The notes: generated from the letters alone by a model not told the origin. Positions 26,774-35,923 are shown, numbered from the stretch's first letter. The stretch is DNA of 48,861 bases from an uncultured Clostridia bacterium (GCA_944375795.1 CALWAU010000040.1:1-48861); one strand, 5' to 3'. Numbers and translations: made by a program.

Positions 26774-27582
26774 AAAAACATCCGGAATACTCGAGAGAAC
26801 ATCTGCTCTATTTACGCAAGCTCAAAAGGAACGGCGCGCTGGTGCACGCCGCGCGCATCGCCGTCCTCTTTGCCTTTCTGCTCCTGTGGGAGCTGTCCGC
26901 GAGGTTTGAATGGATAAATCCCTTCATCACCAGTTCCCCCTCCCGCGTCTGGGACACCCTCGTGTCCCTCTACCGAAACGGAACGCTGTTCTATCACGTG
27001 GGCACCACCCTCTGGGAAACCCTGCTCGGCTTTTTCATCGCGGTCGTGCTGGGGTATGCGATCGCCCTGCTCCTGTGGTGGAGCGAGATATTGCGCAAAA
27101 TCTCGGAGCCCTACCTCGTCGTGCTCAACGCCCTGCCCAAAATCGCGCTCGGGCCCCTCATCATCATCTGGTGCGGCACGGGCAGCGAACCCATCGTGTT
27201 CATGACCATACTCATCGGGCTCATCGTCGCCATACTCAACATGCTCAACGGCTTCATGGCGACGGACGAAAACAAAATCCTGCTGCTGCGCTCCATGGGC
27301 GCCAACAAGCGGCAGCTCCTCACCAAACTCGTCATCCCCTCCTCCCTGCCCGCCTTCATCTCCATGCTGAAAATCAACGTCGGCATGGCGTGGATAGGCT
27401 CGGTCATGGGCGAATATATGGTCTCCAAGGCGGGCATCGGCTACCTCATCGTCTACGGCGGCCAGGTGTTCAAGCTGGACCTCGTGATGACGGCGGTCTT
27501 TATCCTCTGCGTGTTGGCGGCGGGCATGTACGCGATCGTCGCGCTCGTCGAAAAGGCCGTCATCAAAAATTCCGGCCGCTGA
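26770..27582 (+). CDS. ABC transporter permease (SsuC/TauC-like)
   Basis: The 270-residue membrane protein has about six transmembrane helices and the BPD_transp_1 coupling loop (LRSMGANKRQLLTKLVIPSS, about 176-195), which docks on the ATPase. ALPKIALGPLIIIWCG before it is characteristic of nitrate/sulfonate/taurine permeases. The start overlaps the ATPase stop and GGAGG lies about 11 nt upstream. It forms the membrane channel of the importer. A strong bidirectional terminator follows 38 bp after the stop. Confidence 0.92.
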   Translation: MKKHPEYSREHLLYLRKLKRNGALVHAARIAVLFAFLLLWELSARFEWINPFITSSPSRVWDTLVSLYRNGTLFYHVGTTLWETLLGFFIAVVLGYAIALLLWWSEILRKISEPYLVVLNALPKIALGPLIIIWCGTGSEPIVFMTILIGLIVAILNMLNGFMATDENKILLLRSMGANKRQLLTKLVIPSSLPAFISMLKINVGMAWIGSVMGEYMVSKAGIGYLIVYGGQVFKLDLVMTAVFILCVLAAGMYAIVALVEKAVIKNSGR

Positions 27583-27620
27583 ACGCCCCTTCCGCCCCCT
27601 TTGCGGCTTTCCGCCGCGGC

Positions 27621-27649
27621 AAAAACGCCGGGAATCCCCGGCGTTTTTT
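27621..27649. terminator. Bidirectional terminator between the ABC operon and the 71-residue gene
   Basis: A 12-bp stem (AAAAACGCCGGG at 27621-27632 with 27637-27648, loop AATC) has T runs on both strands. Confidence 0.9.
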
Positions 27650-27678
27650 ATCGTCATATCGGCAAACCGGAAAAGCGC

Positions 27679-27894
27679 TCAGAGGGGAAACCGCGCTTCG
27701 AGGTCGTCCGGCAAAAATTCCTTCGCACCCGGCCAAAGCCGGAACATGTCCAAAGTTTCCAGACAAATGTATTGCTCCCCCTTGAAAAACTCGGTCATTT
27801 TCCCCTCCTTCTCCATATCCGCCAAAAATTTCAGGTAGTCCAGATACCTCTCGGAAACCATTTTGATCACTTCCTGCGCGCTCAGACAAACCAT
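27679..27894 (-). CDS. Small uncharacterised 71-residue protein
   Basis: I do not recognise this protein. It is mainly helical and acidic, with YLDYLKFLADMEKEGKM and a Trp/Pro-containing end (MFRLWPGAKEFLPDDLEARF), and has no signal peptide or membrane helix. Expression is well supported: AAAGGAG lies 9 nt before the ATG, a consensus-like promoter lies upstream, and a bidirectional terminator follows the stop. It stands alone between the importer operon and the c-di-GMP gene. Confidence 0.7.
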   Translation of the reverse strand: MVCLSAQEVIKMVSERYLDYLKFLADMEKEGKMTEFFKGEQYICLETLDMFRLWPGAKEFLPDDLEARFPL

Positions 27895-27974
27895 TCCGCT
27901 TTTCTCCTTTTATCTTCGGCGTCCTTCCGCGGCCCGTCGCCTCCATCCGCGAAAATCTTCCATATTTTTTCATT

Positions 27975-28003
27975 ATTTTAACATATTTTTTTGCATATGT
28001 CAA
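27975..28003 (-). promoter_or_regulatory. SigA promoter of the 71-residue protein gene
   Basis: TTGACA (28003-27998), 17 bp and TAAAAT (27980-27975) lie about 80 bp upstream on the minus strand. The -35 context TTGACATATG is the same as at 17624-17615. Confidence 0.8.
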
Positions 28004-28090
28004 GAAATATCTGTTTTATTTTTCATTTTTCTCTATTTTTTTACGCTATATTTTTAACTTAAATGCAGAACAATATAAAAATCGGCAATA

Positions 28091-28130
28091 AAAAAACCGC
28101 GGAGGGCTTTTCCCGCCCCTCGCGGTTTTT
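28091..28130 (-). terminator. Terminator of the c-di-GMP phosphodiesterase gene
   Basis: A stem of 10 bp (AAAAACCGCG at 28092-28101 with 28121-28130), extended by AGGG/CCCT, is followed on the minus strand by a run of seven or more T. It lies 26 bp past the gene stop. Confidence 0.88.
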
Positions 28131-28155
28131 CGCTTTTTATCGTAAAATACTCCCT

Positions 28156-30426
28156 TTACATGTAAAGTGCGTCAAACTTCTCCGTCTCTATCGGACGGCC
28201 GTAATAATAGCCCTGTCCGACGTCGCAGCCGAGAGAGCGGATAAGGGAATGGTTTTCCGCGGTCTCCACGCCTTCGACGACGACGGAGATATTCAGCCGA
28301 TGCGCCAGGCGGACGGATTCCTCCATGATGACGGCGGAGCGGCCGCAGCACTTTTCCGAAGCCTCCCGCAAAAAACCGCGGTCCAGCTTCACCTCGTCGA
28401 TGTCCAGACGTCCGAGCGTATTGAGAGAGGAATAACCGCTGCCGAAGTCATCCATGGAAATCCGCAGCCCCATTCTGCGAAGCTGAGCGAGCTTTCCGCC
28501 CAACTCATCGGCGTCCGTCAAAGCGAGTTCTTCGAGAATTTCCAACGTAATCAGTTCCGCAGGAACCTTATATTTTTCGAGCAAAGCCCCGACCCGTCCG
28601 ATATAATCGCTCTCGAAAAAGAGGAGTTTGGACTGATTGACGGAAATCCCTATCGGCTTCTTTCCCTCGTCCATCCATGACCGTATCCGGCGGCAGGCGA
28701 GCTCCAGCATATACATGTCCAGCTGGGTACAGAAGCCGTTCCGCTCGAAAACGGGGATAAATCTGCCCGGATAAATGGTCCGCCCGTCCCCCGTGACCCA
28801 GCGCGCCAGCGCCTCCGCGGCAATCACCCGGCCCGTGCCCAAATCGACCTTGGGCTGCAGAAACATCTTGAATTCCCCGTTATCCAGCGCGGCCTGCATA
28901 TGGCTTTCGATGTAGTTATCCATCTCCTCTTCCCGGAACATATCGGGGCTGTAAAAGCAGACGTTGTTCTTATAGCCGCCCTTTGCCCGCTCCATGGCCA
29001 GCAGCGCCTGCGCGACCGCGTTCTCGGAACCGATTTTCTCATTTTCCTGCGCGAGCACGATGACGCCGGTATAAATCAACAGCCGGTAATCGCTGTTCAT
29101 GCGCACGAAAGTGCCGACGATTTCGTCCATGATCCCGTTCAGACGGCGGGAAATAATTTCGCGATCCGTTTCGAGGAGGAAAATATAAAATTGGTCTGCG
29201 CTGTCCCGGCAGAAAAATTCGCCCGTATGCATATGGCGGGAAATGCATTCGCCCGCCTGAACGAGCAGCTGATCCGCCTTTTCCTTGCCGAAAATTTCGT
29301 TGATGAACTTGAAGTGCCGCAGATTGAGCGCCGCAAGGCAGCCTTCCCTTCGCCGCGCGCTCAAATCCTGTTTGAACTTGATAAAATTCTCCGCGCCCGT
29401 CAAAGCGTCGTGATAGGCGATGTAGGAAAGCTCGCCGTTGTTCTTTTTCAGAAGGCGGTAGATGTAAATCAGCAAGCCCACGATGACGACCAGAAGCGCC
29501 GCAAACGTGGCGCACATTCCCCAGATGATCCGGAAAGCGGGGCCGTTGCTCGCGCGGACGGTATTGATACAGAACAGATACCAGCCGTTAAACCGGACGG
29601 GCACGAGGACGACCTGATAACTTTTTCCCTCATAACGGAAGGAAGAAAAGACGCGCTCCTCGTTCTGCATGGCCGCATACAGGCGTTCCCCTTCCTCCTC
29701 GGAAAAATAATCCCCTTCAAAAATATTGTCGGGCCTTTCCTTCACTATCGTATGTTCCGAACGGACGAGATAATCGCCTTCCGAACCGAGCAGATGAATA
29801 TAGCCGTTGCCGCCGAGCACATTGCCGTCGTCGATGATGTCGTAAAAGATATCCATGCGCGCGCTTGCAAACAGCGCGCCCGCCGCCTCGTCGCCCTCGT
29901 AAAGGGGAAGGGCGTACAGAAATACTTTTTCGTCCGCAAAAGCGCTGTCGAACATGCGGGAGACAAAAACCTGCTGCTCGTCCGTCCGGCTGCAATTCCA
30001 CGCGGAGGCGACGGCCGTCTGCACTTCCCCGACGGCGGAAGCATATTCTGTCTCCCTCGCCGCGCTTTCGCCCTCCAGGGCGATTATTCCCGTTTCTTCC
30101 CCCTTGGGAAAATATCCCGTCGTCACAAAATCGTTCCGGCTGTTGATCTCGCAGAGAAGGTCGCCGAAACTCTCCGACTCCCACAATTTTCCCGGCTCCG
30201 CCGCGCCCGCAAACGTGTCGAGAATCCGGAAATCCGTTTCCAGCTGCTCGTAAATGCGCTGCCTGTAAATCCCCGTTTCCTCCGCGAGTCGGTCGTGCGT
30301 GGCCGAATATACGGTATTCCGCAGAAAAACGAAGAGCACCACGCACAGCACGGCCAGCGCGGCCATGATTCCGATCGCGAGAAAAACGGCCTTTTTCAGA
30401 CGCTTCCCGATCAATTTTTCATCCAT
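28156..30426 (-). CDS. Membrane-anchored c-di-GMP phosphodiesterase: Cache-like sensor, degenerate GGDEF, EAL
   Basis: The 756-residue protein has a membrane helix near 13-35, a long extracytoplasmic sensor region, a second helix near 305-325 (CATFAALLVVIVGLLIYIY), a GGDEF domain and a C-terminal EAL domain. The GGDEF signature reads SADQF (in RDSADQFYIFL), so cyclase activity is unlikely. The EAL domain keeps EALARW, ISVNQSKL, ITLEILEE, DDFGSGYSS, VKLD, VVVEGVET and GQGYYYGRP, consistent with an active phosphodiesterase that hydrolyses c-di-GMP. ATG 30426 has AGGAG upstream. It is monocistronic with its own promoter and terminator. The outside signal is unknown. Confidence 0.92.
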   Translation of the reverse strand: MDEKLIGKRLKKAVFLAIGIMAALAVLCVVLFVFLRNTVYSATHDRLAEETGIYRQRIYEQLETDFRILDTFAGAAEPGKLWESESFGDLLCEINSRNDFVTTGYFPKGEETGIIALEGESAARETEYASAVGEVQTAVASAWNCSRTDEQQVFVSRMFDSAFADEKVFLYALPLYEGDEAAGALFASARMDIFYDIIDDGNVLGGNGYIHLLGSEGDYLVRSEHTIVKERPDNIFEGDYFSEEEGERLYAAMQNEERVFSSFRYEGKSYQVVLVPVRFNGWYLFCINTVRASNGPAFRIIWGMCATFAALLVVIVGLLIYIYRLLKKNNGELSYIAYHDALTGAENFIKFKQDLSARRREGCLAALNLRHFKFINEIFGKEKADQLLVQAGECISRHMHTGEFFCRDSADQFYIFLLETDREIISRRLNGIMDEIVGTFVRMNSDYRLLIYTGVIVLAQENEKIGSENAVAQALLAMERAKGGYKNNVCFYSPDMFREEEMDNYIESHMQAALDNGEFKMFLQPKVDLGTGRVIAAEALARWVTGDGRTIYPGRFIPVFERNGFCTQLDMYMLELACRRIRSWMDEGKKPIGISVNQSKLLFFESDYIGRVGALLEKYKVPAELITLEILEELALTDADELGGKLAQLRRMGLRISMDDFGSGYSSLNTLGRLDIDEVKLDRGFLREASEKCCGRSAVIMEESVRLAHRLNISVVVEGVETAENHSLIRSLGCDVGQGYYYGRPIETEKFDALYM

Positions 30427-30476
30427 ATTACTCCTGACGAGCCGTCGGTCTTGAACAACAACCGCAATATACACTC

Positions 30477-30505
30477 ATTATACCACACTTTTCCGCATTT
30501 ATCAA
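30477..30505 (-). promoter_or_regulatory. SigA promoter of the c-di-GMP phosphodiesterase gene
   Basis: TTGATA (30505-30500), 17 bp and TATAAT (30482-30477) lie about 50 bp upstream of the start on the minus strand. Confidence 0.82.
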
Positions 30506-30652
30506 CAAAAATCGTCACGTTGTATTTCGGAAAACAAAATTTTTGTCGAAACCCGTCGCCCGCGCCCGGCCGTTTCTGCGCATAAATCCCCCGTCTGTTT
30601 CCGATACTGTGTTTGCGGCAAAAAGATTTGCCCGCCGCCCGCCGCTTTTTAC

Positions 30653-30681
30653 TTGCCTTTCCCGCCCCGGTTTGTTATACT
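30653..30681 (+). promoter_or_regulatory. Promoter of the rightward GT87-like gene
   Basis: TTGCCT (30653-30658), 17 bp and TATACT (30676-30681) lie about 40 bp upstream. The same TTGCCT hexamer precedes the -10 of the GT87-like gene at the far end of the glycan region. Confidence 0.65.
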
Positions 30682-30719
30682 TGAATATATACTTACATAT
30701 TTTTCCGGAGAAACGAATC

Positions 30720-31982
30720 ATGGAAGAATCACCCCGCAAAGACAGACGCCGCCCGAACGGCTTTATCCGCTTTTTCCGCCGCAGAGACCCGGCAGGATTT
30801 TTTATCGCCGCCATGGCCGTCAGCGCCGCCCTCTTTTTCGGAATTTGCCTTTTTCTCGGCGCGGAGCAGTTTACGTCGATATTCTTCCGCGGCGGCGAAG
30901 ATCTGTTCATGGACTATTTCAACTCCCTGCGGGACTCCACGCAGCTGTCCGGCGCCTACACCGAACGGCACGTGATCTATCCGCCCATGGCAAACCTGAT
31001 CTTCCTCATCTGCAGCCGCTTCGTTCCCGAGGAATACGCCTCCCTCACCTTTGAAAACAGACAGACCTGGACGCAATACCCCGCGGCCGCGCTCTCGTGT
31101 ATCCTGTGGCTGCTCGTCCTCCTGTCCCTGCTGGCGCTCGTCTCGGCCCGCTTTCTTCCCTTCGGCGGCAAAAAACGGGCGGCGGTCCTTTTCTTCGCGC
31201 TCATGAACGCCCCCGTGCTCTTTCTCGCGGAACGCGCCAATATCCTCCTGCTCAGCGTCGTTTCCCTCGCCGTCTATGCGCTGACCTACCGCAGCGAAAG
31301 CCGGCTTTCCCGCGAGCTGGGGCTTCTGGCGCTCGCCTTTTCCTTCTCCGTGAAACTGTATCCCGCCGTGTTCGGCTGGTTCCTGATTGCCGACAAACGC
31401 TATAAGGACGCGATCCGCTGCGCCGTATACGGGGCTTTCATGCTCCTCCTTCCCTCCTTTTTCTTCGGCGGGCCGCAGAGCATTCTGTGGACGCTGCAAA
31501 ACATCGCCGAGTATCCCACCGGTCCCAACGGCTGGGAACGGTTTGCAGAGTTTTTCGGGCTTACCGAACGGGTTTTCCGAATCATCTATTATCCCGTCCT
31601 GCTCCTTCTCGCGGCGCTGTTTGCCCTCTCCGCATTTCTGATAAAAGACCGTCGGAAAACTTGGGCGCTCGGCTGTGCGATTTTGTCCGTCGTCCCTTCC
31701 CTGCATGCCCTCTACATCTGGGTGTTCGCCCTGATCCCCCTGCTGATGACGCTCGCCTCGGGAAAGCTGCGGGGCACCGATTGGCTGTACTTCATCGGGC
31801 TGCTGATTCCCTTTTTGTTCCTTCCGCAGTTTTCCGATTCCATCGATCGGAACTACACCACCGTCAACACGCTGGCGATGGTCCCCGCCGCTCTGCTCCT
31901 GATCGCCGCCTCCGCAGCGGACCTCTTTTTCGCCTTCAGGGAACGCAAAAAGCCGAAGGCTCTCCCTTCGGCTCTTTCCTGA
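30720..31982 (+). CDS. GT87/DUF2029-like polyprenyl-phosphate-sugar transferase (membrane)
   Basis: The 420-residue protein has about ten hydrophobic helices. Its first external loop carries acidic residues (GGEDLFMDYFNSL), followed by RHVIYPPMANLIF. Later come NAPVLFLAERANILLL and FSFSVKLYPAVFGWFL, phrases typical of the GT-C fold family GT87/DUF2029. These enzymes use polyprenyl-phosphate sugars as donors on the outer membrane face. ATG 30720 has GGAG upstream. A paralogue lies at 40148-41473, and the two genes bracket the glycan operon. The last codons overlap a terminator hairpin that also serves the convergent operon. Confidence 0.8.
   Translation: MEESPRKDRRRPNGFIRFFRRRDPAGFFIAAMAVSAALFFGICLFLGAEQFTSIFFRGGEDLFMDYFNSLRDSTQLSGAYTERHVIYPPMANLIFLICSRFVPEEYASLTFENRQTWTQYPAAALSCILWLLVLLSLLALVSARFLPFGGKKRAAVLFFALMNAPVLFLAERANILLLSVVSLAVYALTYRSESRLSRELGLLALAFSFSVKLYPAVFGWFLIADKRYKDAIRCAVYGAFMLLLPSFFFGGPQSILWTLQNIAEYPTGPNGWERFAEFFGLTERVFRIIYYPVLLLLAALFALSAFLIKDRRKTWALGCAILSVVPSLHALYIWVFALIPLLMTLASGKLRGTDWLYFIGLLIPFLFLPQFSDSIDRNYTTVNTLAMVPAALLLIAASAADLFFAFRERKKPKALPSALS
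31946..31978. terminator. Terminator overlapping the GT87 coding end, shared by the convergent glycan operon
   Basis: A 9-bp stem (31951-31959 with 31965-31973, loop CTCTC) lies within the last codons of the rightward gene. On the minus strand it is followed by TTTTTGCG, so it is strongest for the leftward operon ending at 32043. Confidence 0.75.
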
Positions 31983-32042
31983 ATCGGCTCTCTCCGGCGT
32001 CCGCCCCTCTCCGGGCCGCGGGCGCCTTTTTATACCGCGCCG

Positions 32043-33953
32043 TCATTCGCTCAGACAGTAAACCGTCACCGTGTAGCCGTCGCTGATCTGATCGGAACTC
32101 AATACTTCGTAATTTTCTTCGACCACGAAATCCGTCAAAAATTCCTGCATCAGCGTCAGGCCGCTTTTTTCCCCTTCCCGGAAGGATTCCTCGTGGGAAT
32201 CGCGCACATAATCCGAAATAAAGCACAAAACCATCACTTTGGGCTTTTTCTCGCGGAGGATATCGATATCCGCCACCACCTTCTCGTCGCTGCTCACGTC
32301 GAACCACTGCACGGCCGTATAAGTGGCTTTTTCCCTTCCCGTCGCCAGATACAATATCGGCATGTGCGGAAAGACGAAAATCTCATCGTCCTCCTCCGTA
32401 TTTTCCAGAACGCCCCGATACACGTTATTGTACATCCGGGCATATTTTTCGGACATCTTTATTCCCCGGAAAATGGGGACGTCGCACTCCGTCGTCTGTT
32501 CCCAATAGCTGCCCACATTCAGGCCCCACCAGGAATATACCGTCTGCGTTTTCACCGAAAACGAAACCCCGATGTCAAACAGCATAAACACGGCGGTGAC
32601 GACCGAAATGACCTCCTTTTTCGGAAATCGCGCAAAGCCCGCAAAAGAGAGGATCATCAGGGCGAAATCCAGGGCCACCTGGCTCTCGCCCAGGCTTCCC
32701 GAAGTGGAGACCGCATAGCCCAAAGCAAAAGCCGTCCCGGACAAATAGAAATATTTCCCGGCAAAAATCCCGTCGCGGAGCCCGGTTTTTCGGGGAAAAA
32801 TCAGGCACAGCGCCGAAAGCAGAAAGACGAGGGCGCAAAAGAGGAAGGAAACGTACTTCCGCCAATTTTTTGCCCAATCGCCGAAAGCATCGGCAAACGC
32901 GGACGAAGCGAAACACAAAACGACAACCAGGACCGCGCCGATTGCGCCCGCCGCCAGACATATCTTTTCCGTGCGGGAAAATGTCTCCTCCGTTTCCTTT
33001 TTGCGGGAACGTATCTCTATAAAGACCAGAAGTCCGACGAGGAGGGCCGCAAAGGGGAGGCTCAGCAAAATCAGGCCTCCGCGGCTGATAAGCCAACCGA
33101 AAAGCACGGTGAAAATGCTTCCGCCCTTCGCGCCGACCGAGGCCTCGAAATTGTAATGCCAATAGGCCGAAAAAGCGCCGTTTACCGCCAGAAGCAGAAA
33201 CATGACGCCGTACATCACCAGGCCGACGCACGCCGTGACGAGCAGGTTTTTAAGGGCCTCCTTTTTCCGTTTCAGAAAAATCGCCAAAAACGCGAACACC
33301 GCCATGCAGAAAAGCCAGAAAATCAATCCGCTGCTCTGCTTGTACATGCTTGCCAATACGGCGAACACCGTCCCCACAAGGACGTCCGCGTCAAACAGCC
33401 TCGCCCGTTCTCCTTCCCCGGCTTTTTCCGCATAATTAACCCTGTCGAAATGCCGGAGGAAAAAATATACGGCGATATATACGTTCAGATCCATCAGGCG
33501 TATATAATCGTAAAAAACCTGCGCGACTTCGCTTTGCAGAAACGCCGCGGTCAGCAGCCCCCCTATCATTCCCAAAAGCGGTTTTTTGAAAAGCTTTTCA
33601 AAAATGAGACAGGCAAAAATCCCCGTCGCCGTATAAACGATGACGCCGAACACCCTCAAAACGATGATATCGTAGCCGAATATCTTTGTGATAAACGCTA
33701 TCAGATATACGTACAGGGGCGGAAACAGCAGCTCAAAATCCCGATAGGGAACCGCCCCCTGTTCGTTTATCAACGAGGCATAATACGAATACCACCCCTC
33801 CGCGGGCGTCATGGCTTTATCGGCCAGCATTCCCGAATAGATACAGCAAACCAATCCGACCGCCGCGCAGGCCAGAATCGAATACAGATTTCTGTCGAGA
33901 AAAGACTTTATCTTTTCCCCGAACCCCTCGCCCTTCAAAGCTTCGCTTTCCAT
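32043..33953 (-). CDS. GT-C type membrane glycosyltransferase (GT39/ArnT-like)
   Basis: The 636-residue protein has about twelve transmembrane helices and a C-terminal soluble part of about 150 residues. The first external loop reads ADKAMTPAEGWYSYYASLIN, then VPYRDFELLFPPLYVYLIAF. The acidic residues in the first loop and the R-D-F-x-x-x-x-P-P pattern suit GT-C transferases that take sugars from polyprenyl phosphate. The C-terminal soluble part (EEDDEIFVFPHMPILYLATG) probably lies outside the membrane. GGAGG precedes the ATG. It is the last gene of the leftward operon, 22 bp after the GT2 gene, so it is the likely final transferase for the modified sugar. Confidence 0.82.
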   Translation of the reverse strand: MESEALKGEGFGEKIKSFLDRNLYSILACAAVGLVCCIYSGMLADKAMTPAEGWYSYYASLINEQGAVPYRDFELLFPPLYVYLIAFITKIFGYDIIVLRVFGVIVYTATGIFACLIFEKLFKKPLLGMIGGLLTAAFLQSEVAQVFYDYIRLMDLNVYIAVYFFLRHFDRVNYAEKAGEGERARLFDADVLVGTVFAVLASMYKQSSGLIFWLFCMAVFAFLAIFLKRKKEALKNLLVTACVGLVMYGVMFLLLAVNGAFSAYWHYNFEASVGAKGGSIFTVLFGWLISRGGLILLSLPFAALLVGLLVFIEIRSRKKETEETFSRTEKICLAAGAIGAVLVVVLCFASSAFADAFGDWAKNWRKYVSFLFCALVFLLSALCLIFPRKTGLRDGIFAGKYFYLSGTAFALGYAVSTSGSLGESQVALDFALMILSFAGFARFPKKEVISVVTAVFMLFDIGVSFSVKTQTVYSWWGLNVGSYWEQTTECDVPIFRGIKMSEKYARMYNNVYRGVLENTEEDDEIFVFPHMPILYLATGREKATYTAVQWFDVSSDEKVVADIDILREKKPKVMVLCFISDYVRDSHEESFREGEKSGLTLMQEFLTDFVVEENYEVLSSDQISDGYTVTVYCLSE

Positions 33954-33975
33954 AATTTCCGTCCTCCGTTTGCAA

Positions 33976-34902
33976 TCAGTTGTCGAAATTTATCCGCTTT
34001 TCCTCGACGACCAGCGGACGGCGATTCACCTTGGTCCTGACGTTGAGGAGATATTCGCCGAGAAGGCTCATGAACACGAAGGACAGGGAGGAAAAGAAAC
34101 CCATGCCGCAAAAGAGCGCCGGCCCCAGCACGTTCCGCCCCAGGCATCCGAGCACCAGGCAGACGATCCCGCCCAGCACCGACAGTACGCCGAGCGTCAC
34201 GCCGAACCCCATCATAAACCGGACGGGAAATTTCGTGTACTGCGTAAAGCTGAGCATCGCCGCGTCGTACAGGGTGCGGAAATTGTTGTGCGTCTTTCCC
34301 GCGCGGCGCTTCTGCTGCACATAGGGCACCTCCACCCGCTTGTAGCCGAGCTCCGCCACCAGCCCCCGCATGAACGGCGCGGGGTCGTCCAGCGTGCGCA
34401 GAACGTCGATAAAGCTTTTATCGTACAGGCCCGTGCCCGTAAAATGCTCGATCTGCTCCACGTCGGAAAATTTGCGCACCGCCTTGTAATAGAGCGTCCG
34501 CAAAAAGCGCACGAAGCCGTTTTCTTCGCTCTTCGCCTTCACGGCGCAGACGATTTTATGCCCCTTTTCCCATTCGGCGACGAGGGCGGGGATCATTTCG
34601 GGCGGGTCCTGAAAATCGCAGCACATGGACACGGTGCAGTCGCCGCTCGTCTGCAGCAAACCGTAAAAGGGCGAATTGAACTGCCCGAAATTGCGGGCGT
34701 TGAAAATCGCTTTGATTTTCCCGTTGCCCGCGCACAGCGCCTCCAGCTTCTCCCGCGTCCCGTCCGTGGAACAGTTGTCGATGAACAGAATTTCATAATC
34801 GTAAGCGGACAGATGTTCGTTCATCTGCGAGATGATCGCCTCGCTCATGGGCACGACGTTGTCCGTTTCGTTGTAACAGGGAATCAAAAAACTTATTTTC
34901 AT
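33976..34902 (-). CDS. GT2 polyprenyl-phosphate glycosyltransferase (DPM1/GtrB-like)
   Basis: The 308-residue protein starts with a GT-A fold: FLIPCYNETDNV (5-16), ILFIDNCSTDGT and CCDFQDPPEMIP. Two C-terminal membrane helices lie at about 227-285. This is the build of GtrB and DPM1-like enzymes, which move a sugar from a nucleotide donor to undecaprenyl phosphate. It starts one base after the SDR gene and is followed by the GT-C gene, with a GtrA domain in the same operon. That set matches the known GtrA/GtrB/transferase logic of carrier loading, flipping and transfer. Confidence 0.9.
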   Translation of the reverse strand: MKISFLIPCYNETDNVVPMSEAIISQMNEHLSAYDYEILFIDNCSTDGTREKLEALCAGNGKIKAIFNARNFGQFNSPFYGLLQTSGDCTVSMCCDFQDPPEMIPALVAEWEKGHKIVCAVKAKSEENGFVRFLRTLYYKAVRKFSDVEQIEHFTGTGLYDKSFIDVLRTLDDPAPFMRGLVAELGYKRVEVPYVQQKRRAGKTHNNFRTLYDAAMLSFTQYTKFPVRFMMGFGVTLGVLSVLGGIVCLVLGCLGRNVLGPALFCGMGFFSSLSFVFMSLLGEYLLNVRTKVNRRPLVVEEKRINFDN

Positions 34903-34903
34903 A

Positions 34904-35860
34904 TTACTCGTTCCTCACTTCGTCCGTAAGTCTTTTCCGTTTTTTTTCGTCCGCCTCTGCCGGCGGGTGCAAAATTTCCTCTATCCCTTCGCGGAAGCTC
35001 TTTTCCGGCCGCCACCCCGTGTCCTCCGACAATTCGCGGATGTCCGCTGCCAGATACATCGGCTGATGCGGATAATAGGGAAGGGCGCCGAATTGCAGTT
35101 CCGCGCCGGGGGCGACGCAATCCCGAAGTTCTTCCGCGTATTCTTTCAGCGGCCGCGGCGAACCCGAGCCGAGGCAGTACGTCCGCCCGTCCTTTCCCCT
35201 TTCCGCCACCGCAAAAAAGGCCCGCGCCGCGTCGGTAAAATGAATGTAATCCCATACCTGCCCGCATGGAGTGAGCTTCGGCACGCCCCCTTCCCGCAAG
35301 GTGCGGACGAGATAGGAAATCAGCGTGCCCTCCCCGTCGTTGCGCCCGTAGGCGCTCAGGACGCGCACCCAGCAATGGCGCAGGCCGAGCTGCGCGCACA
35401 GATTGCGGGTAAACCGCCCCGCCGCGTATTTGGCGATGCCGTAGCCCGATTCGGGAAAGGCGGGCGTATCGCCGGAGAGCGGCCCCTTTGCGATACCGTA
35501 TTCCGCCTGCGAACCCGCGCCGACGAACACCGTACAGCCGCACGCCTTCGCGAGGCGCACCGCGTCCAGCGAATATTTCACGTTGTTCAGCTGACAATCG
35601 AGGTCGTCTCGCCCCTGCACCGTCGTCTTTTCCCAACCGAAATGGAAAAACGCATCCGCGGCGGGCAGCTTTCCTTCGAGGGAAGGATATTCGGAAATGT
35701 CGCATTCGACGATATGCACGAGGGGATCGGGCGCGAGGCGCGCGATACGGGGAGAACCCGGACGGCAGACCGCATACGTCTCCACCCCGTGCGAACAAAG
35801 CACTTCCGTCAGCGCCGTCCCGATGCCGCCCGTAGGCCCGGTCAGAATCGCCCGTTTCAT
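34904..35860 (-). CDS. NAD(P)-dependent extended SDR (sugar epimerase/reductase)
   Basis: The 318-residue protein is an extended short-chain dehydrogenase. The dinucleotide motif is TGPTGGIG near the N-terminus, and catalytic Tyr and Lys occur in YGIAK (in ESGYGIAKYAAGRF). GAGSQAEYG supplies the Ser region. It resembles NAD-dependent epimerase/dehydratases of surface-sugar pathways. Its place right after the TPP enzyme suggests that it reduces the new keto group of a branched sugar, as YerF does in yersiniose synthesis, but C-5 or C-3 epimerisation is equally possible. ATG 35860 is used; AAGGAGG lies 11 nt upstream and could also serve an in-frame TTG at 35866. Confidence 0.82.
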   Translation of the reverse strand: MKRAILTGPTGGIGTALTEVLCSHGVETYAVCRPGSPRIARLAPDPLVHIVECDISEYPSLEGKLPAADAFFHFGWEKTTVQGRDDLDCQLNNVKYSLDAVRLAKACGCTVFVGAGSQAEYGIAKGPLSGDTPAFPESGYGIAKYAAGRFTRNLCAQLGLRHCWVRVLSAYGRNDGEGTLISYLVRTLREGGVPKLTPCGQVWDYIHFTDAARAFFAVAERGKDGRTYCLGSGSPRPLKEYAEELRDCVAPGAELQFGALPYYPHQPMYLAADIRELSEDTGWRPEKSFREGIEEILHPPAEADEKKRKRLTDEVRNE

Positions 35861-35890
35861 GATCAATGCGCCCTCCTTTTTCAAATCCGT

Positions 35891-35921
35891 AAAAAATACC
35901 TGCGGCCGCGGCCGCGCGGCC
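35891..35921 (-). terminator. GC-rich attenuator-like hairpin between the TPP-fusion and SDR genes
   Basis: A 7-bp all-GC stem (35904-35910 with 35915-35921, loop of 4) is followed on the minus strand by GCAGGTATTTTTT. It sits within the operon, just past the TPP-fusion stop, and may lower expression of the three downstream genes. Confidence 0.5.
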
Positions 35922-35923
35922 CG

